A stretch of DNA of 64,000 nucleotides from Streptomyces liangshanensis. GTDB lineage: Bacteria > Actinomycetota > Actinomycetes > Streptomycetales > Streptomycetaceae. Each line of letters opens with the position of its first letter. The first letter of the stretch is position 1. Made by a program: the position numbers and the translations under genes. Under the pieces are notes generated by a model. That model saw only the letters and a list, made by a program, of their open reading frames with translations. It searched no databases and was not told the DNA's origin. The stretch lies in NCBI RefSeq assembly GCF_011694815.1, contig NZ_CP050177.1:930001-994000 (forward strand), in the 5' to 3' direction. Of this stretch, positions 25,353 through 33,918 are shown in pieces.

Positions 25353-25389
25353 CGGAAGCCCCGCCGGAACCAACCTGACGGGGCTTCCG
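25353..25389. terminator. Bidirectional terminator between convergent genes
   Basis: A perfect 11-bp stem CGGAAGCCCCG / CGGGGCTTCCG with a 15-nt loop lies between the ends of the DeoR gene (25332) and the metallo-hydrolase gene (25437). Confidence 0.75.
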
Positions 25390-25436
25390 AACCGAACCCG
25401 AACTCACTCACCCTCGCCGGACGTTGGCGCGCCCTC

Positions 25437-26666
25437 TCAACTCTTCCCCGACGACGCGACGTCGGCCGTCTCCGCTCCCGCGGAGGAGGTCTCCACGCCG
25501 CCCCCGCCCGCGGACGCCCCCGCGGGCAGCGCGGGCCAGCCGTCCGCCGGGGTCACCGCGACCGGACGCCACCAGGGGTCGGTCGGCACGGCCTCGCCGC
25601 CCGGCTCGAAGGGCTCGCCCGGCCGTGGGAGCGCGATCGCGGCGCCCGCGTCGGCCGCCGCGGCGATCGTGCCCTCGCCCGGCTCGGACCACGGGTGGGG
25701 GGCCAGGTTGAAGGTGCCCCAGTGGATCGGCAGCATCACGCCCGTGGGGCTGCCGCCCTGGAGGTCCAGGTGGGCCTGGATGCCCTCGGCCGGGGTCATG
25801 TGGATGTCCGGCCAGTACTCGCTGTACGCGCCGATCTGGATCATCGTCGCGTCGAACGGGCCGTGTTCGGCGCCGATCTCCTGGAAGCCGGGGAAGTACC
25901 CCGTGTCGCCGCTGTGGTAGACCCGGTGCTCCGGGCCGGCCGCGACCCAGGACGCCCAGAGGGTGACCTGCTGGTTGCGCAGGCCCCGGCCGCAGAAGTG
26001 CCGGGCCGGGGTGGCGGTGAGGTTGATCCCGGCGACCTCGGTGGTCTCGTTCCAGTCCAGCTCCCGCAGGCGCGACGGGGGCACGCCCCACTTCTCCAGG
26101 TGCGCGCCGACGCCGAGCGGGACGGCGAAGACGGTGTCCGTGGAGGCCAGCGCCTTGATCGTGGGCAGGTCGAGGTGGTCGTAGTGGTCGTGCGAGATCA
26201 CGATGACGTCGACGGGTCCGAGCGAGGCGAGCGGTACGGGCACGGGGTGCAGCCGCTTGGGGCCCGCGAACGCGAACGGCGAGCACCGGTCGCCCCAGAC
26301 CGGGTCGAAGAGCACCCGCCGCCCGTCGATCTCGGCGAGCACGCTCGAATGGCCCATCCAGGTGAGCCGCAGCCCGGAGGCCGGGGGTGTGGCCAGCTCG
26401 GCGAGCGTCGTGGGATAGACGGGAATGGTGCCGGCGGGGGACCGCAGGGCCCGCGCCTCCTTCTCCAGATACGTCTTCGCCAGTTCCTTGCCGACGCCGG
26501 ACGGCCTGATCCGGGCACCCACCGGGTTCTGGAAGACGCCGTCGGCGAAGTTGGGCGAGCCGAGGATCCGCTCCAGCCGCTTCCCCGCCGAATCGGCCCC
26601 GAAGGCCGCGGGTCGCAGCGAGCGCAGTCGGGAACGCAACGTGGGGGGAGAACCAGCGCCTGTCAC
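25437..26666 (-). CDS. Metallo-beta-lactamase-fold hydrolase (UlaG/NAPE-PLD-like)
   Basis: A 409-residue protein. The MBL metal motif is VISHDHYDHLDL (~residues 155-166), with further ligands in HFCGRG, YHSGDTGYFPGF and LPIHWGTFNL. The N-terminus (FQNPVGARIRPSG; TWMGHSSVLAEIDGRRVLFD) matches the lipid/phosphodiester-hydrolysing branch. The last ~50 residues are low complexity. It has no signal peptide and is monocistronic, convergent with the DeoR gene. Substrate unknown. Confidence 0.9.
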   Translation of the reverse strand: MTGAGSPPTLRSRLRSLRPAAFGADSAGKRLERILGSPNFADGVFQNPVGARIRPSGVGKELAKTYLEKEARALRSPAGTIPVYPTTLAELATPPASGLRLTWMGHSSVLAEIDGRRVLFDPVWGDRCSPFAFAGPKRLHPVPVPLASLGPVDVIVISHDHYDHLDLPTIKALASTDTVFAVPLGVGAHLEKWGVPPSRLRELDWNETTEVAGINLTATPARHFCGRGLRNQQVTLWASWVAAGPEHRVYHSGDTGYFPGFQEIGAEHGPFDATMIQIGAYSEYWPDIHMTPAEGIQAHLDLQGGSPTGVMLPIHWGTFNLAPHPWSEPGEGTIAAAADAGAAIALPRPGEPFEPGGEAVPTDPWWRPVAVTPADGWPALPAGASAGGGGVETSSAGAETADVASSGKS

Positions 26667-26925
26667 AGCACCTCCTGGAGGTCGGTGTCGTCCCCATTAT
26701 GGCCGGGGACGTGCGTCTGTGCCGGGGCGAGCGGGACAGGACATCCCGCGCCCCGGACACGCGTGTGCAACGTCCACCGTGCCCCTGGGATTCCCCGGCA
26801 CGCCTCGGATCGGAAATCAGAACGATCTCTTTGACGAACCCCGAAGGGACAACCCCACGCACCGCCGGGCACGACCCGGTCGTACTGTGACCGCGAACGG
26901 ACATCCGGAACCGGAAAGGCAGACG

Positions 26926-27915
26926 GTGGCCCAGCAGCAGACCGACCAGACCGATCAGTCCGATCAACCCCCACAGCCCGTGTCCGCGGGAGCGGACCGG
27001 GCGGCGGGCGCGTCCGAACCGCCCCCGCTCGACGTGCTGGTCATCGGGGGCGGCGGGGTGGACACGGTCGTCCGCGTCAACTCGCTGCCCGTGCCGCTCG
27101 CGGACTCCGTCGGTGTGGGTCCGATCCACGAATGGCCGGGGCACACCGGCGGGAACGTGGCGCTCGGCCTGCGGACCCTCGGACTGGGCGTGAAGTTCCT
27201 CGACTTCCTCGGGGACGACTGGCCCGGCGAGCAGGTCCGCACCCGGCTCACCGACGGGGACGTCGACTTCGAGACGCTGGCCTCGCCCGCGGGCACCCGG
27301 CGTGCCGTGAACCTGGTCGACAAGACGGGCCGCCGGATGTCGTTCTTCGACGCCAGGGATCCGGACGACCTCCGGATGCCGCGTGACTTCTACCTGCCGC
27401 ACCTGCGGCGCGCCCGTCATGTCCACCTGTCGCTCAGCCACTTCACCCGGTTCCTCTTCGAGGACGTCGAGGCGCTGGGGGTGCCGGTGTCGACCGATCT
27501 CCAGGACTGGAACGGATTGGACGACTACCACCGGGAGTTCGCCTTCCGCGCCGACCTGGTGTTCCTCAGTGCCGCGGGAGCCCGCGAACGCATAGCGTCC
27601 GTGATGCGGGAGATCCTGCGTGAGGGCCGGGCCGAGGCGGTCGTCGCGACGGCCGGTGCGGGTGGTTCGTACCTGATGACCCGGGAGGGCAGCCGGACCC
27701 CGCGCCCGGTGCGGGCCACCGCCCCGCCCGGACCGGTGGTGGACTCCAACGGCGCGGGGGACGCGTACCTCTCCGGTTTCCTCTACGGCCGGCTGGCCGG
27801 GCGGGACCTCGAGGCCTGCGCCGCGCTCGGCGCGGTGGCGGGTGCCTACGCCTGTACGGGGCAGGGCGACGCGGGCCTGATCGGACTGGACGAACTGCTG
27901 GCGGCGAGAGTCTGA
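26926..27915 (+). CDS. PfkB-family carbohydrate kinase
   Basis: A 329-residue ribokinase-like enzyme. Domain start is DVLVIGGGGVDTVVRVN (~40), the Gly-rich substrate motif is WPGHTGGNVALGLRTLG (~75-91), and the anion-hole/catalytic motif is VVDSNGAGDAYLSGFLYG (Asp base, ~275-292). The first ~38 residues are Gln/Asp/Ala-rich. GTG 26926 follows GGAAAGG. Substrate is not evident; fructose-, ribose- or nucleoside-type sugars are possible. Nothing adjacent shares its direction. Confidence 0.9.
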   Translation: MAQQQTDQTDQSDQPPQPVSAGADRAAGASEPPPLDVLVIGGGGVDTVVRVNSLPVPLADSVGVGPIHEWPGHTGGNVALGLRTLGLGVKFLDFLGDDWPGEQVRTRLTDGDVDFETLASPAGTRRAVNLVDKTGRRMSFFDARDPDDLRMPRDFYLPHLRRARHVHLSLSHFTRFLFEDVEALGVPVSTDLQDWNGLDDYHREFAFRADLVFLSAAGARERIASVMREILREGRAEAVVATAGAGGSYLMTREGSRTPRPVRATAPPGPVVDSNGAGDAYLSGFLYGRLAGRDLEACAALGAVAGAYACTGQGDAGLIGLDELLAARV

Positions 27916-27925
27916 CCACGCGGCG

Positions 27926-27956
27926 CCGGTGCGGCGGCTCAGGTCTGCCGCACCGG
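27926..27956. terminator. Convergent-gene hairpin
   Basis: A perfect 10-bp stem CCGGTGCGGC / GCCGCACCGG with an 11-nt loop lies between the PfkB stop and the final codons of the DUF6745 gene, suited to ending both transcripts. Confidence 0.6.
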
Positions 27957-28940
27957 TTCGTACGCGTCGGACGACAGCCCGAAGGTCCACGCGACCCCCT
28001 CCTTGGCGGTCCTGGTGGTGGGTGGGACACGCAGCCAGTACGTCCGGCTCGTGCCGTCGGGCTCCGGTGTCGAGTTGACGACCTCGACCGTCACGACGTC
28101 CTCGTCGTCGGCGAGCGCTATCCGCCACAGGATGCCCGTCTCGTCGCGGTGCACCGGCTTCGCGCCCGAGTCGGCGAGGAAGCGGTCGTAGCCGTAGTGC
28201 TCCAGCATGACGCGGCGCAGCTCGGCGTTGCTCTCGCCGCGGATCCGCTCGGGCGTCAGGGACGCCAGTTCGTCGAGGAATTCGGCCGGAACGGGCATGC
28301 CCCGCCACGCGTACAGGGCGAAGCCGTCCGGGTAGGCGAGGGCGGGGCCGTCGGAGCGGTCGAGGCGGCCCGCCTCGTCGCGGTGGAGCGCCGTGGGGCG
28401 TTCGCAGATCACCACCGCGTTCTCGTACGGCCACCACCAGCCCGCGTGCCTCGCCACCGCGGCGAGTCCTTCGAGCGGCTCGCTGCGTCCGTCGAAGGCG
28501 GCGAGCCAGGCCGCGTCGTGCTGTCCGAGGACGGCGTCGAGCAGCACCGGGCGCAGCTCCGCCGCCTCCTCCGGCTTGCCGGCGAGCGAGTCCAGCACAC
28601 CGCCCCGTATCCGCTCGGCGAGCGCCCGGGTGGTGTCCCAGAGGCGGGCCCCGGTGGTGTTCCAGTGCGCGGCCCAGCCCGCGGGGCCCAGCGCGTCGTG
28701 CATCCGGCGCCGTTCGGCCGCCCAGGGCCGGGTGCGCACCGCGTCGCGCACGGACCGTCCGCCGCCGTCGAGCGACCGGGCGGCCGTCACCCCGGCGAGC
28801 GGCGAGTCGGCCCAGATGATCCGCTCGGGCTCGGCCAGCCCCGCCGTGCGGTACGCCAGCCGTACGCCCCGCTCGGCCGCCGCCCGGTCCGCCGCGCCCG
28901 TCGCCGCCGCGACGCCCCGCCATGTGTTCACGTCATTCAT
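27939..28940 (-). CDS. DUF6745-like hypothetical protein
   Basis: A 333-residue cytosolic protein of unknown function. RIRGESNAELRRVMLEHYG (~237-255) and the W-R-G-M-P-V-P element before it are the recognisable core and resemble DUF6745. A repeated-helix N-terminal half (~1-180) precedes it. No catalytic motif, signal peptide or membrane segment is visible. It and the next small gene diverge from the STM4015-STM4011-type operon and may belong with it. Confidence 0.75.
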   Translation of the reverse strand: MNDVNTWRGVAAATGAADRAAAERGVRLAYRTAGLAEPERIIWADSPLAGVTAARSLDGGGRSVRDAVRTRPWAAERRRMHDALGPAGWAAHWNTTGARLWDTTRALAERIRGGVLDSLAGKPEEAAELRPVLLDAVLGQHDAAWLAAFDGRSEPLEGLAAVARHAGWWWPYENAVVICERPTALHRDEAGRLDRSDGPALAYPDGFALYAWRGMPVPAEFLDELASLTPERIRGESNAELRRVMLEHYGYDRFLADSGAKPVHRDETGILWRIALADDEDVVTVEVVNSTPEPDGTSRTYWLRVPPTTRTAKEGVAWTFGLSSDAYEPVRQT

Positions 28941-29038
28941 GTCCGCTGCCCCATCCGTCCATCTGTCCGTGTGCCGTGTGCCCGTGCTGTCCCCGCCGCG
29001 CCGCGCGGCCCTGCCCACCGTGACGCTTCCCGCCGTGC

Positions 29039-29368
29039 TCAGTCGGCGACGATCCGCACCGAGCCCGGCAGGTACTCCCGCTGGCGCACCACGCGGAACC
29101 ATCCGCGCGGCAGCGGTATCGCCGCGTGCTCCTCGTGCACCACCCGCCCGCCCTCCGGGAGGTGGAGCAGCATCGGCCCGTCCGCCGGGCCCGGTTCGCG
29201 GATCAGCCGGCCGCGGCCGGTCACGGCGTGGGCGTGGCCGGTGACTTCGCCGAGCGCCAGGATCAACCGGCCCCGGGCGTCCCGCGGTTCGCCCGCCGCT
29301 TCCGCGATGCCCGCCGGAACCGACTCCTCCGCCACGGGCATGATCAGGACATCTCCCTGCCGGAACAT
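29039..29368 (-). CDS. Small conserved-looking protein beside DUF6745
   Basis: A 109-residue beta-rich protein of unknown function (MFRQGDVLIMPVAEE; LALGEVTGHAHAVTG; VHEEHAAIPLPRGWFRVVRQ). The ATG follows AGGGGAGAG. It sits 98 nt upstream of the DUF6745 gene on the same strand, so the two probably form a unit. The His-rich GHAHAV and HEEHAAI segments could bind a metal, which is only a suggestion. Confidence 0.75.
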   Translation of the reverse strand: MFRQGDVLIMPVAEESVPAGIAEAAGEPRDARGRLILALGEVTGHAHAVTGRGRLIREPGPADGPMLLHLPEGGRVVHEEHAAIPLPRGWFRVVRQREYLPGSVRIVAD

Positions 29369-29563
29369 GGCTCTCCCCTCCGCCGTCGGCACCGAGTGCG
29401 CCGACCTGGGAACGACGCTAGAGGCAGGGTCTGACAATCGGCTCCCGGCGGCGGCGGACCCGCACACTCCGGTGCCCCGGCGACGGGTGTTGTCAGTGGG
29501 AGTTGGTAGAACTGCTCGCACACGCCTACCGACCAACGCCGCACGGTGTCTGGAGCCTTCATC

Positions 29564-30505
29564 ATGGCCATTTCCACCCACATGCAGGAGCTGTACGGCC
29601 TGCCCGCCCACGACTTTCCCACCGGGGAGCCGGCCGGCGGGCTCCCGGACGCGGCGTCCGTGGCCTGGCGCGTCTCGGTCGACGCGTACGAGTCGGACGA
29701 GGCGTGGGAGGAGGCCTTCGCCCGCTTCACCGCGGCCGTGGATCCCGGCGCGGTCACCGCACTGGTCGTCGGGGCCTGGAGCGACGTCTACGACTCCGCC
29801 CCCGACGAGGTCGTCGAGGCCCTCGTGGCGTCAAGTCGCCAATTCCCCCGGCTGCGCGCCCTGTTCCTCGGGGACATCACCTTCGACGAGTGCGAGATCT
29901 CCTGGATCCACCAGGGCCTCGTGACACCGCTGCTCGACGCCTTCCCCGATCTGCACGAGTTCGGGGTCCGCGGCGGGCAGGATCTGCGGTTCCCCGCCGT
30001 CCGGCACGAGCACTTGCGCTCCCTCACCATCGAGACGGGCGGCCTGGACGCCGAAGTGGTGCGGGGGGTGGCGGCGAGCGACTTCCCCGCCCTGGAGCGG
30101 CTGGACCTCTGGCTCGGTACGTCGTGGTACGGCGGGACGGCGGAGCCGGCCGACCTCGCGCCGATCCTCGCCGGGGCCCGGCTGCCCCGGCTGCGGTACC
30201 TGGCCCTGCGCAACAGCCAGATCCAGGACGAGATAGCGACCGCCCTGGCGGGCGCCCCGGTCGTCGCGGGACTGGAGACGCTCGACCTGTCGATGGGCGC
30301 GCTCGGCGACGACGGTGTGGAGGCGCTGCTCGCGGGCCAGCCGCTCACGCATCTCAAGAAGCTCGACCTGCACCACCACTTCGTGGGCGAGGCGTTGCGT
30401 GAGCGGTTGCGCGCCACGCTCGGCGCGGCGGGCGTGGAGATCGACCTGTCGGACGTTCAGGAAGAGGAGGACCGCGAGGACCGCTACACCGCGGTCGCGG
30501 AGTGA
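29564..30505 (+). CDS. STM4015-family leucine-rich-repeat protein
   Basis: A 313-residue cytosolic LRR protein. Repeats of about 24-28 residues run from ~100 to 290 (FPRLRALFLGDI; HLRSLTIETGGL; LPRLRYLALRNSQI; GLETLDLSMGALGDDGVEAL; HLKKLDLHHHF). GGAG sits 8 nt before ATG 29564; an upstream in-frame ATG (29546) lacks this spacing. First gene of a five-gene run joined by overlaps. It is a likely binding scaffold or substrate for the enzymes encoded downstream; real function unknown. Confidence 0.88.
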   Translation: MAISTHMQELYGLPAHDFPTGEPAGGLPDAASVAWRVSVDAYESDEAWEEAFARFTAAVDPGAVTALVVGAWSDVYDSAPDEVVEALVASSRQFPRLRALFLGDITFDECEISWIHQGLVTPLLDAFPDLHEFGVRGGQDLRFPAVRHEHLRSLTIETGGLDAEVVRGVAASDFPALERLDLWLGTSWYGGTAEPADLAPILAGARLPRLRYLALRNSQIQDEIATALAGAPVVAGLETLDLSMGALGDDGVEALLAGQPLTHLKKLDLHHHFVGEALRERLRATLGAAGVEIDLSDVQEEEDREDRYTAVAE

Positions 30506-31692
30506 CCATGCCCCCCGACTCCCCGCGCTCGCCGCGTCTGGTTGTCGTCGGCAATCCGGCCAACCGCCGCGTCACGCTGTTCCAGGACGCGGTACGGGCC
30601 GCCGCGCTGCCGCCCGCCCGGGTGGTGGCCTGGCGCGACGTGCTGCGCGCGGACGGCGTGGCGCGGGCCGGGTTCGCGGCGGGAGAGACCGTACGGATCG
30701 ATTCGCCGGGTGAGGACCTGGAGGTGGAGTCGCTGCTGCGCGGCGCGGACGACCCCACCCGGGTGGAGGGCACGGCCCGTTGGTACGGGCGCTTCACGGC
30801 CGCCGCGGGCTCGCTGGCGCGCGCGGCGGCGGCCGCCGGTGCCACCGTGCTGGACGATCCGGGCGAGCTGGCGGTCCTCTTCGACAAGCGGCTCTGCCAC
30901 GGTGTGCTGGACCGCGCCGACGTGCCCGTCCCGCTCTCCCCCACCTCGGGGGCCGCCTCGGGGGCCACCTCCGGGCCCGCCACCCCCGCCGTGTCCGGCT
31001 GGGCCGACGTACGTGCCCGGATGGCGGACGCCGGGCTGCGGCGGGCCTTCGTCAAGCTCGCGCACGGCTCGTCGGCGTCCGGGGTCCTGGCCGTCGAGAC
31101 GGCAGGACCGGGCCGGGTCCGCGCCACCACCTCCGTCGAACGCGATGCCGAGGGGCGGCTGTTCAACTCGCTCCGCGTGCGGACCTACGGGACCGAGAAG
31201 GAGGTGGCGGCGATCGTCGACACCCTCGCGCCCGACGGTCTGCACATCGAGCGGTGGCTCCCCAAGGCCGGGCAGGACGGCCGGATGGCCGACCTGCGGG
31301 TCGTCGTGGTCGCGGGCCGCGCCACCCACGCCGTCGTCCGGACCAGCCGCTCGCCCATGACCAATCTGCACCTCGGCGGGGCCAGGGGGGATCTCGACGC
31401 GGCCCGCGCCGCGATGGCCGCGGCGGGCACCGGCCTCGACGAGGCGCTCTCGGTCTGTGAGCGGGCGGCGGCCTGCTTCCCCGGCACCCACTGCGTCGGC
31501 GTCGACCTGCTGCCCTACGCGAACTGGCGGCGCTTCGCGGTCGGCGAAGTGAACGCCTTCGGCGACCTCCTGCCGCGCCTGACCGGGCTGCCGGGCAGCG
31601 GGGCCGAGGGCCTGGACACGTACGGGGCGCAGGTCGCCGCACTGGCGGACGCCCCCGGAGCACAAGGAGGGCGGGCCCGTGTCGGCGCCTGA
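30502..31692 (+). CDS. STM4014-family ATP-grasp-like protein
   Basis: A 396-residue protein. An N-terminal Rossmann-like part (LVVVGNPANRRVTLFQDAVR) leads to an ATP-grasp-like core (LFDKRLCHGVLDRADVPVP ~133; FVKLAHGSSASGVLAVE ~180; FAVGEVNAFGDLLPRL near the C-terminus with the metal-site Glu and Asn). It is expected to form an amide, thioester or ester bond using ATP. The GTG start overlaps the LRR gene stop by 4 nt (GTGA), so translation is coupled. Confidence 0.87.
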   Translation: MTMPPDSPRSPRLVVVGNPANRRVTLFQDAVRAAALPPARVVAWRDVLRADGVARAGFAAGETVRIDSPGEDLEVESLLRGADDPTRVEGTARWYGRFTAAAGSLARAAAAAGATVLDDPGELAVLFDKRLCHGVLDRADVPVPLSPTSGAASGATSGPATPAVSGWADVRARMADAGLRRAFVKLAHGSSASGVLAVETAGPGRVRATTSVERDAEGRLFNSLRVRTYGTEKEVAAIVDTLAPDGLHIERWLPKAGQDGRMADLRVVVVAGRATHAVVRTSRSPMTNLHLGGARGDLDAARAAMAAAGTGLDEALSVCERAAACFPGTHCVGVDLLPYANWRRFAVGEVNAFGDLLPRLTGLPGSGAEGLDTYGAQVAALADAPGAQGGRARVGA

Positions 31693-32566
31693 CATCAGCA
31701 CGGACACCGGGCCTGCCACGGCCCCCGGCGCGGACCGGGCCACGGACCCCGACATGAACGACGTCGTGGGCCGGGACGACCTGCTCCTCGTCACCCTGGA
31801 CACCCTGCGCTTCGACGTGGCGCGGGAGCTGGCCGAGGCGGGCCGGATCCCCCACCTGGCCCGGCACCTGCCGGGCGGACGCTGGGAGAAGAGGCACGCG
31901 CCGGGCAGTTTCACCTACGCCTCGCACCAGGCGATGTTCGCCGGGTTCCTGCCCACCCCCGCGTCCCCGGGCCCGCACCCGCGGCTGTTCGCCGCGCGTT
32001 TCGCGGGCAGCGAGTCCACCGCGGGCCGCACCTTCGTGTTCGACACCCCGGACCTGGTGTCGGGCCTGGCCGCCGCCGGCTACCGCACGGTGTGCGTGGG
32101 CGGGGTCGGGTTCTTCAACCGGCGGGGCGCGCTCGGCTCGGTCCTCCCCGGCCTGTTCCAGGAGAGCCACTGGGAGCCGGAGTTCGGGGTGCCCTCGCCC
32201 ACCTCGTTCGAGGCTCAGGTCACCCGGGCCGAGGAGGTCGTCGCGGCCCTGCCCGCCGAGCGACGGCTGTTCCTCTTCGTCAACGTGGCGGCGCTGCACC
32301 AGCCCAACTGGTTCCACCTGCCGGGCGCCACGCGCGAGGCGGGTGACTCGCGGGCCACGCACGCGGCCGCCCTCGAATACGTCGACCGGCACATCGGGCG
32401 GCTCTTCGCCGCCGCGAGCAGCCGCCGTCGCTGCTTCACGATCGTCTGTTCCGACCACGGCACGGCGTACGGGGACGACGGCTGGACCGGTCACCGGCTG
32501 GGCCACGACAGCGTCTGGACCGTGCCGTACGCACACTTCTTCCTGGAACCGGGGGCCCTCTCATGA
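31679..32566 (+). CDS. STM4013/SEN3800-family AlkP-type hydrolase
   Basis: A 295-residue alkaline-phosphatase/sulfatase superfamily protein. The first metal site is DDLLLVTLDTLRFDVAREL (~33-51) and the second is IVCSDHGTAYGDDGWTGHRLGH (SDHG and GH; quoted here only to family-defining residues D, H, H). No signal peptide is present, so it acts in the cytosol. AAGGAGG precedes GTG 31679, which overlaps the previous gene by 14 nt; ATG 31754 is an alternative. It probably removes a phosphate- or sulfate-ester group. Confidence 0.87.
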   Translation: MSAPDISTDTGPATAPGADRATDPDMNDVVGRDDLLLVTLDTLRFDVARELAEAGRIPHLARHLPGGRWEKRHAPGSFTYASHQAMFAGFLPTPASPGPHPRLFAARFAGSESTAGRTFVFDTPDLVSGLAAAGYRTVCVGGVGFFNRRGALGSVLPGLFQESHWEPEFGVPSPTSFEAQVTRAEEVVAALPAERRLFLFVNVAALHQPNWFHLPGATREAGDSRATHAAALEYVDRHIGRLFAAASSRRRCFTIVCSDHGTAYGDDGWTGHRLGHDSVWTVPYAHFFLEPGALS

Positions 32567-33918
32567 CCGATCAGCACCGACCACGCCCCTACGAGAGCTA
32601 CGTGTACGCCTACCCGCACAAGACGGCGTACCGTCCGCTCCCCGACCGGCCCGTCCTGGCCGACGAGTGGGCGGGCGAGAGCAAGGACGCGCTCTCCCTC
32701 TACGTCCACATCCCGTTCTGCGAGGTGCGGTGCGGCTTCTGCAATCTCTTCACCCGGATCGGCGCGCCGGACGAACTGACCACCCGTTACCTCGACGCGC
32801 TGGACCGGCAGGCGAGCGCCGTACGGGACGCGCTCGGTGACGCCGAACCGGTGCGGTTCGCCGCGGCGGCGTTCGGCGGCGGCACGCCCACCTTCCTCGA
32901 CGCGGGCGAGCTGGAGCGGCTGTGCGACATCGCCGAGAAGCGGACGGGCGCCGATCTGCGGGCCGTTCCCCTCTCGGTCGAGACGTCCCCCTCGACGGCC
33001 ACCGCCGACCGGCTCGCGGTCCTCGCCGACCGGGGCGCGACCCGGCTGAGCATCGGCGTCCAGAGCTTCGTCGACGCGGAGGCGAGGGCGGCGGTACGCC
33101 CGCAGCGCCGCGCCGAGGTCGAGGCGGCCCTCGGCCGGATCCGCGACGCCCGCGTCCCGGTCCTCAACATCGACCTGATCTACGGCATCGACGGCCAGAC
33201 CGAGCGGTCCTGGCGTCATTCCCTGGACGCGGCGCTCGCCTGGCTCCCCGAGGAGCTGTACCTGTACCCGCTGTACGTCCGCCCGCTCACCGGCCTCGGC
33301 AGGACGGGCGGCGACGGCGACCGCGCGGAGGACGACGGCGCGTGGGACGCGCGGCGGCTGCGCCTCTACCGGCAGGGCCGTGACCACCTTCTCGCCGAGG
33401 GGTACGAGCAGGTGTCGATGCGGATGTTCCGCCGCCCGGGATCCCCCGCCGAGGGGCCCGGCGACCACGCCTGCCAGACGGACGGCATGATCGGCCTGGG
33501 CTGCGGCGCCCGTTCGTACACCTCGCGCCTGCACTACTCGTTCGACTACGCGGTCGAGATGCGCGAGATACGGACCATCATCGACGCCTACACAGGGACC
33601 CGGGACTTCTCCCGCGCCGAGGTGGGCCACCGGATGGACGGGGACGGCGACGAGGCCCGCCGCCGTCACCTGCTCCAGTCGCTTCTCCAGGCGCGGGGCA
33701 TGGAGACGGCCGACTACGTGGCGCGGTTCGGCACCGGTCCCGCCGATGACTTCCCCGCCGAGCTGGCCCGGTTCGAGGCGTACGGCTGGCTCGACGCGGG
33801 CGCGGGCCCCGGCCTGCTGCGGCTCTCCCCCGAGGGCCTCGCGCACTCCGACGCGCTGGGCCCGGCGCTCTTCTCCCCCGCCGTACGGGCCGCCATGGCC
33901 GCGTACGCGCTGAAATGA
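32563..33918 (+). CDS. STM4012-family radical SAM protein (HemN-like)
   Basis: A 451-residue radical SAM enzyme. The cluster motif PFCEVRCGFCNLF (C-x3-C-x2-C) is at ~52-59. HemN-like features follow (FGGGTPTFLDAGELERLCDI; SVETSPSTATADRL; RLSIGVQSFVD; NIDLIYGIDGQTERSW). HemN relatives include haem chaperones and methyltransferases as well as coproporphyrinogen dehydrogenase, so porphyrin chemistry should not be assumed. ATGA overlaps join it to both neighbours. Confidence 0.9.
   Translation: MTDQHRPRPYESYVYAYPHKTAYRPLPDRPVLADEWAGESKDALSLYVHIPFCEVRCGFCNLFTRIGAPDELTTRYLDALDRQASAVRDALGDAEPVRFAAAAFGGGTPTFLDAGELERLCDIAEKRTGADLRAVPLSVETSPSTATADRLAVLADRGATRLSIGVQSFVDAEARAAVRPQRRAEVEAALGRIRDARVPVLNIDLIYGIDGQTERSWRHSLDAALAWLPEELYLYPLYVRPLTGLGRTGGDGDRAEDDGAWDARRLRLYRQGRDHLLAEGYEQVSMRMFRRPGSPAEGPGDHACQTDGMIGLGCGARSYTSRLHYSFDYAVEMREIRTIIDAYTGTRDFSRAEVGHRMDGDGDEARRRHLLQSLLQARGMETADYVARFGTGPADDFPAELARFEAYGWLDAGAGPGLLRLSPEGLAHSDALGPALFSPAVRAAMAAYALK

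Noticed and set aside
25408..28923. A 1171-codon minus-strand open frame
   Set aside because: It covers the metallo-hydrolase and PfkB genes and part of the DUF6745 gene in wrong frames; no recognisable domain.
32563..33918. Coproporphyrinogen III dehydrogenase (hemN) as the firm name for the STM4012-type gene
   Set aside because: The operon context is not haem synthesis and HemN-like radical SAM proteins have diverse roles, so only the family is named.
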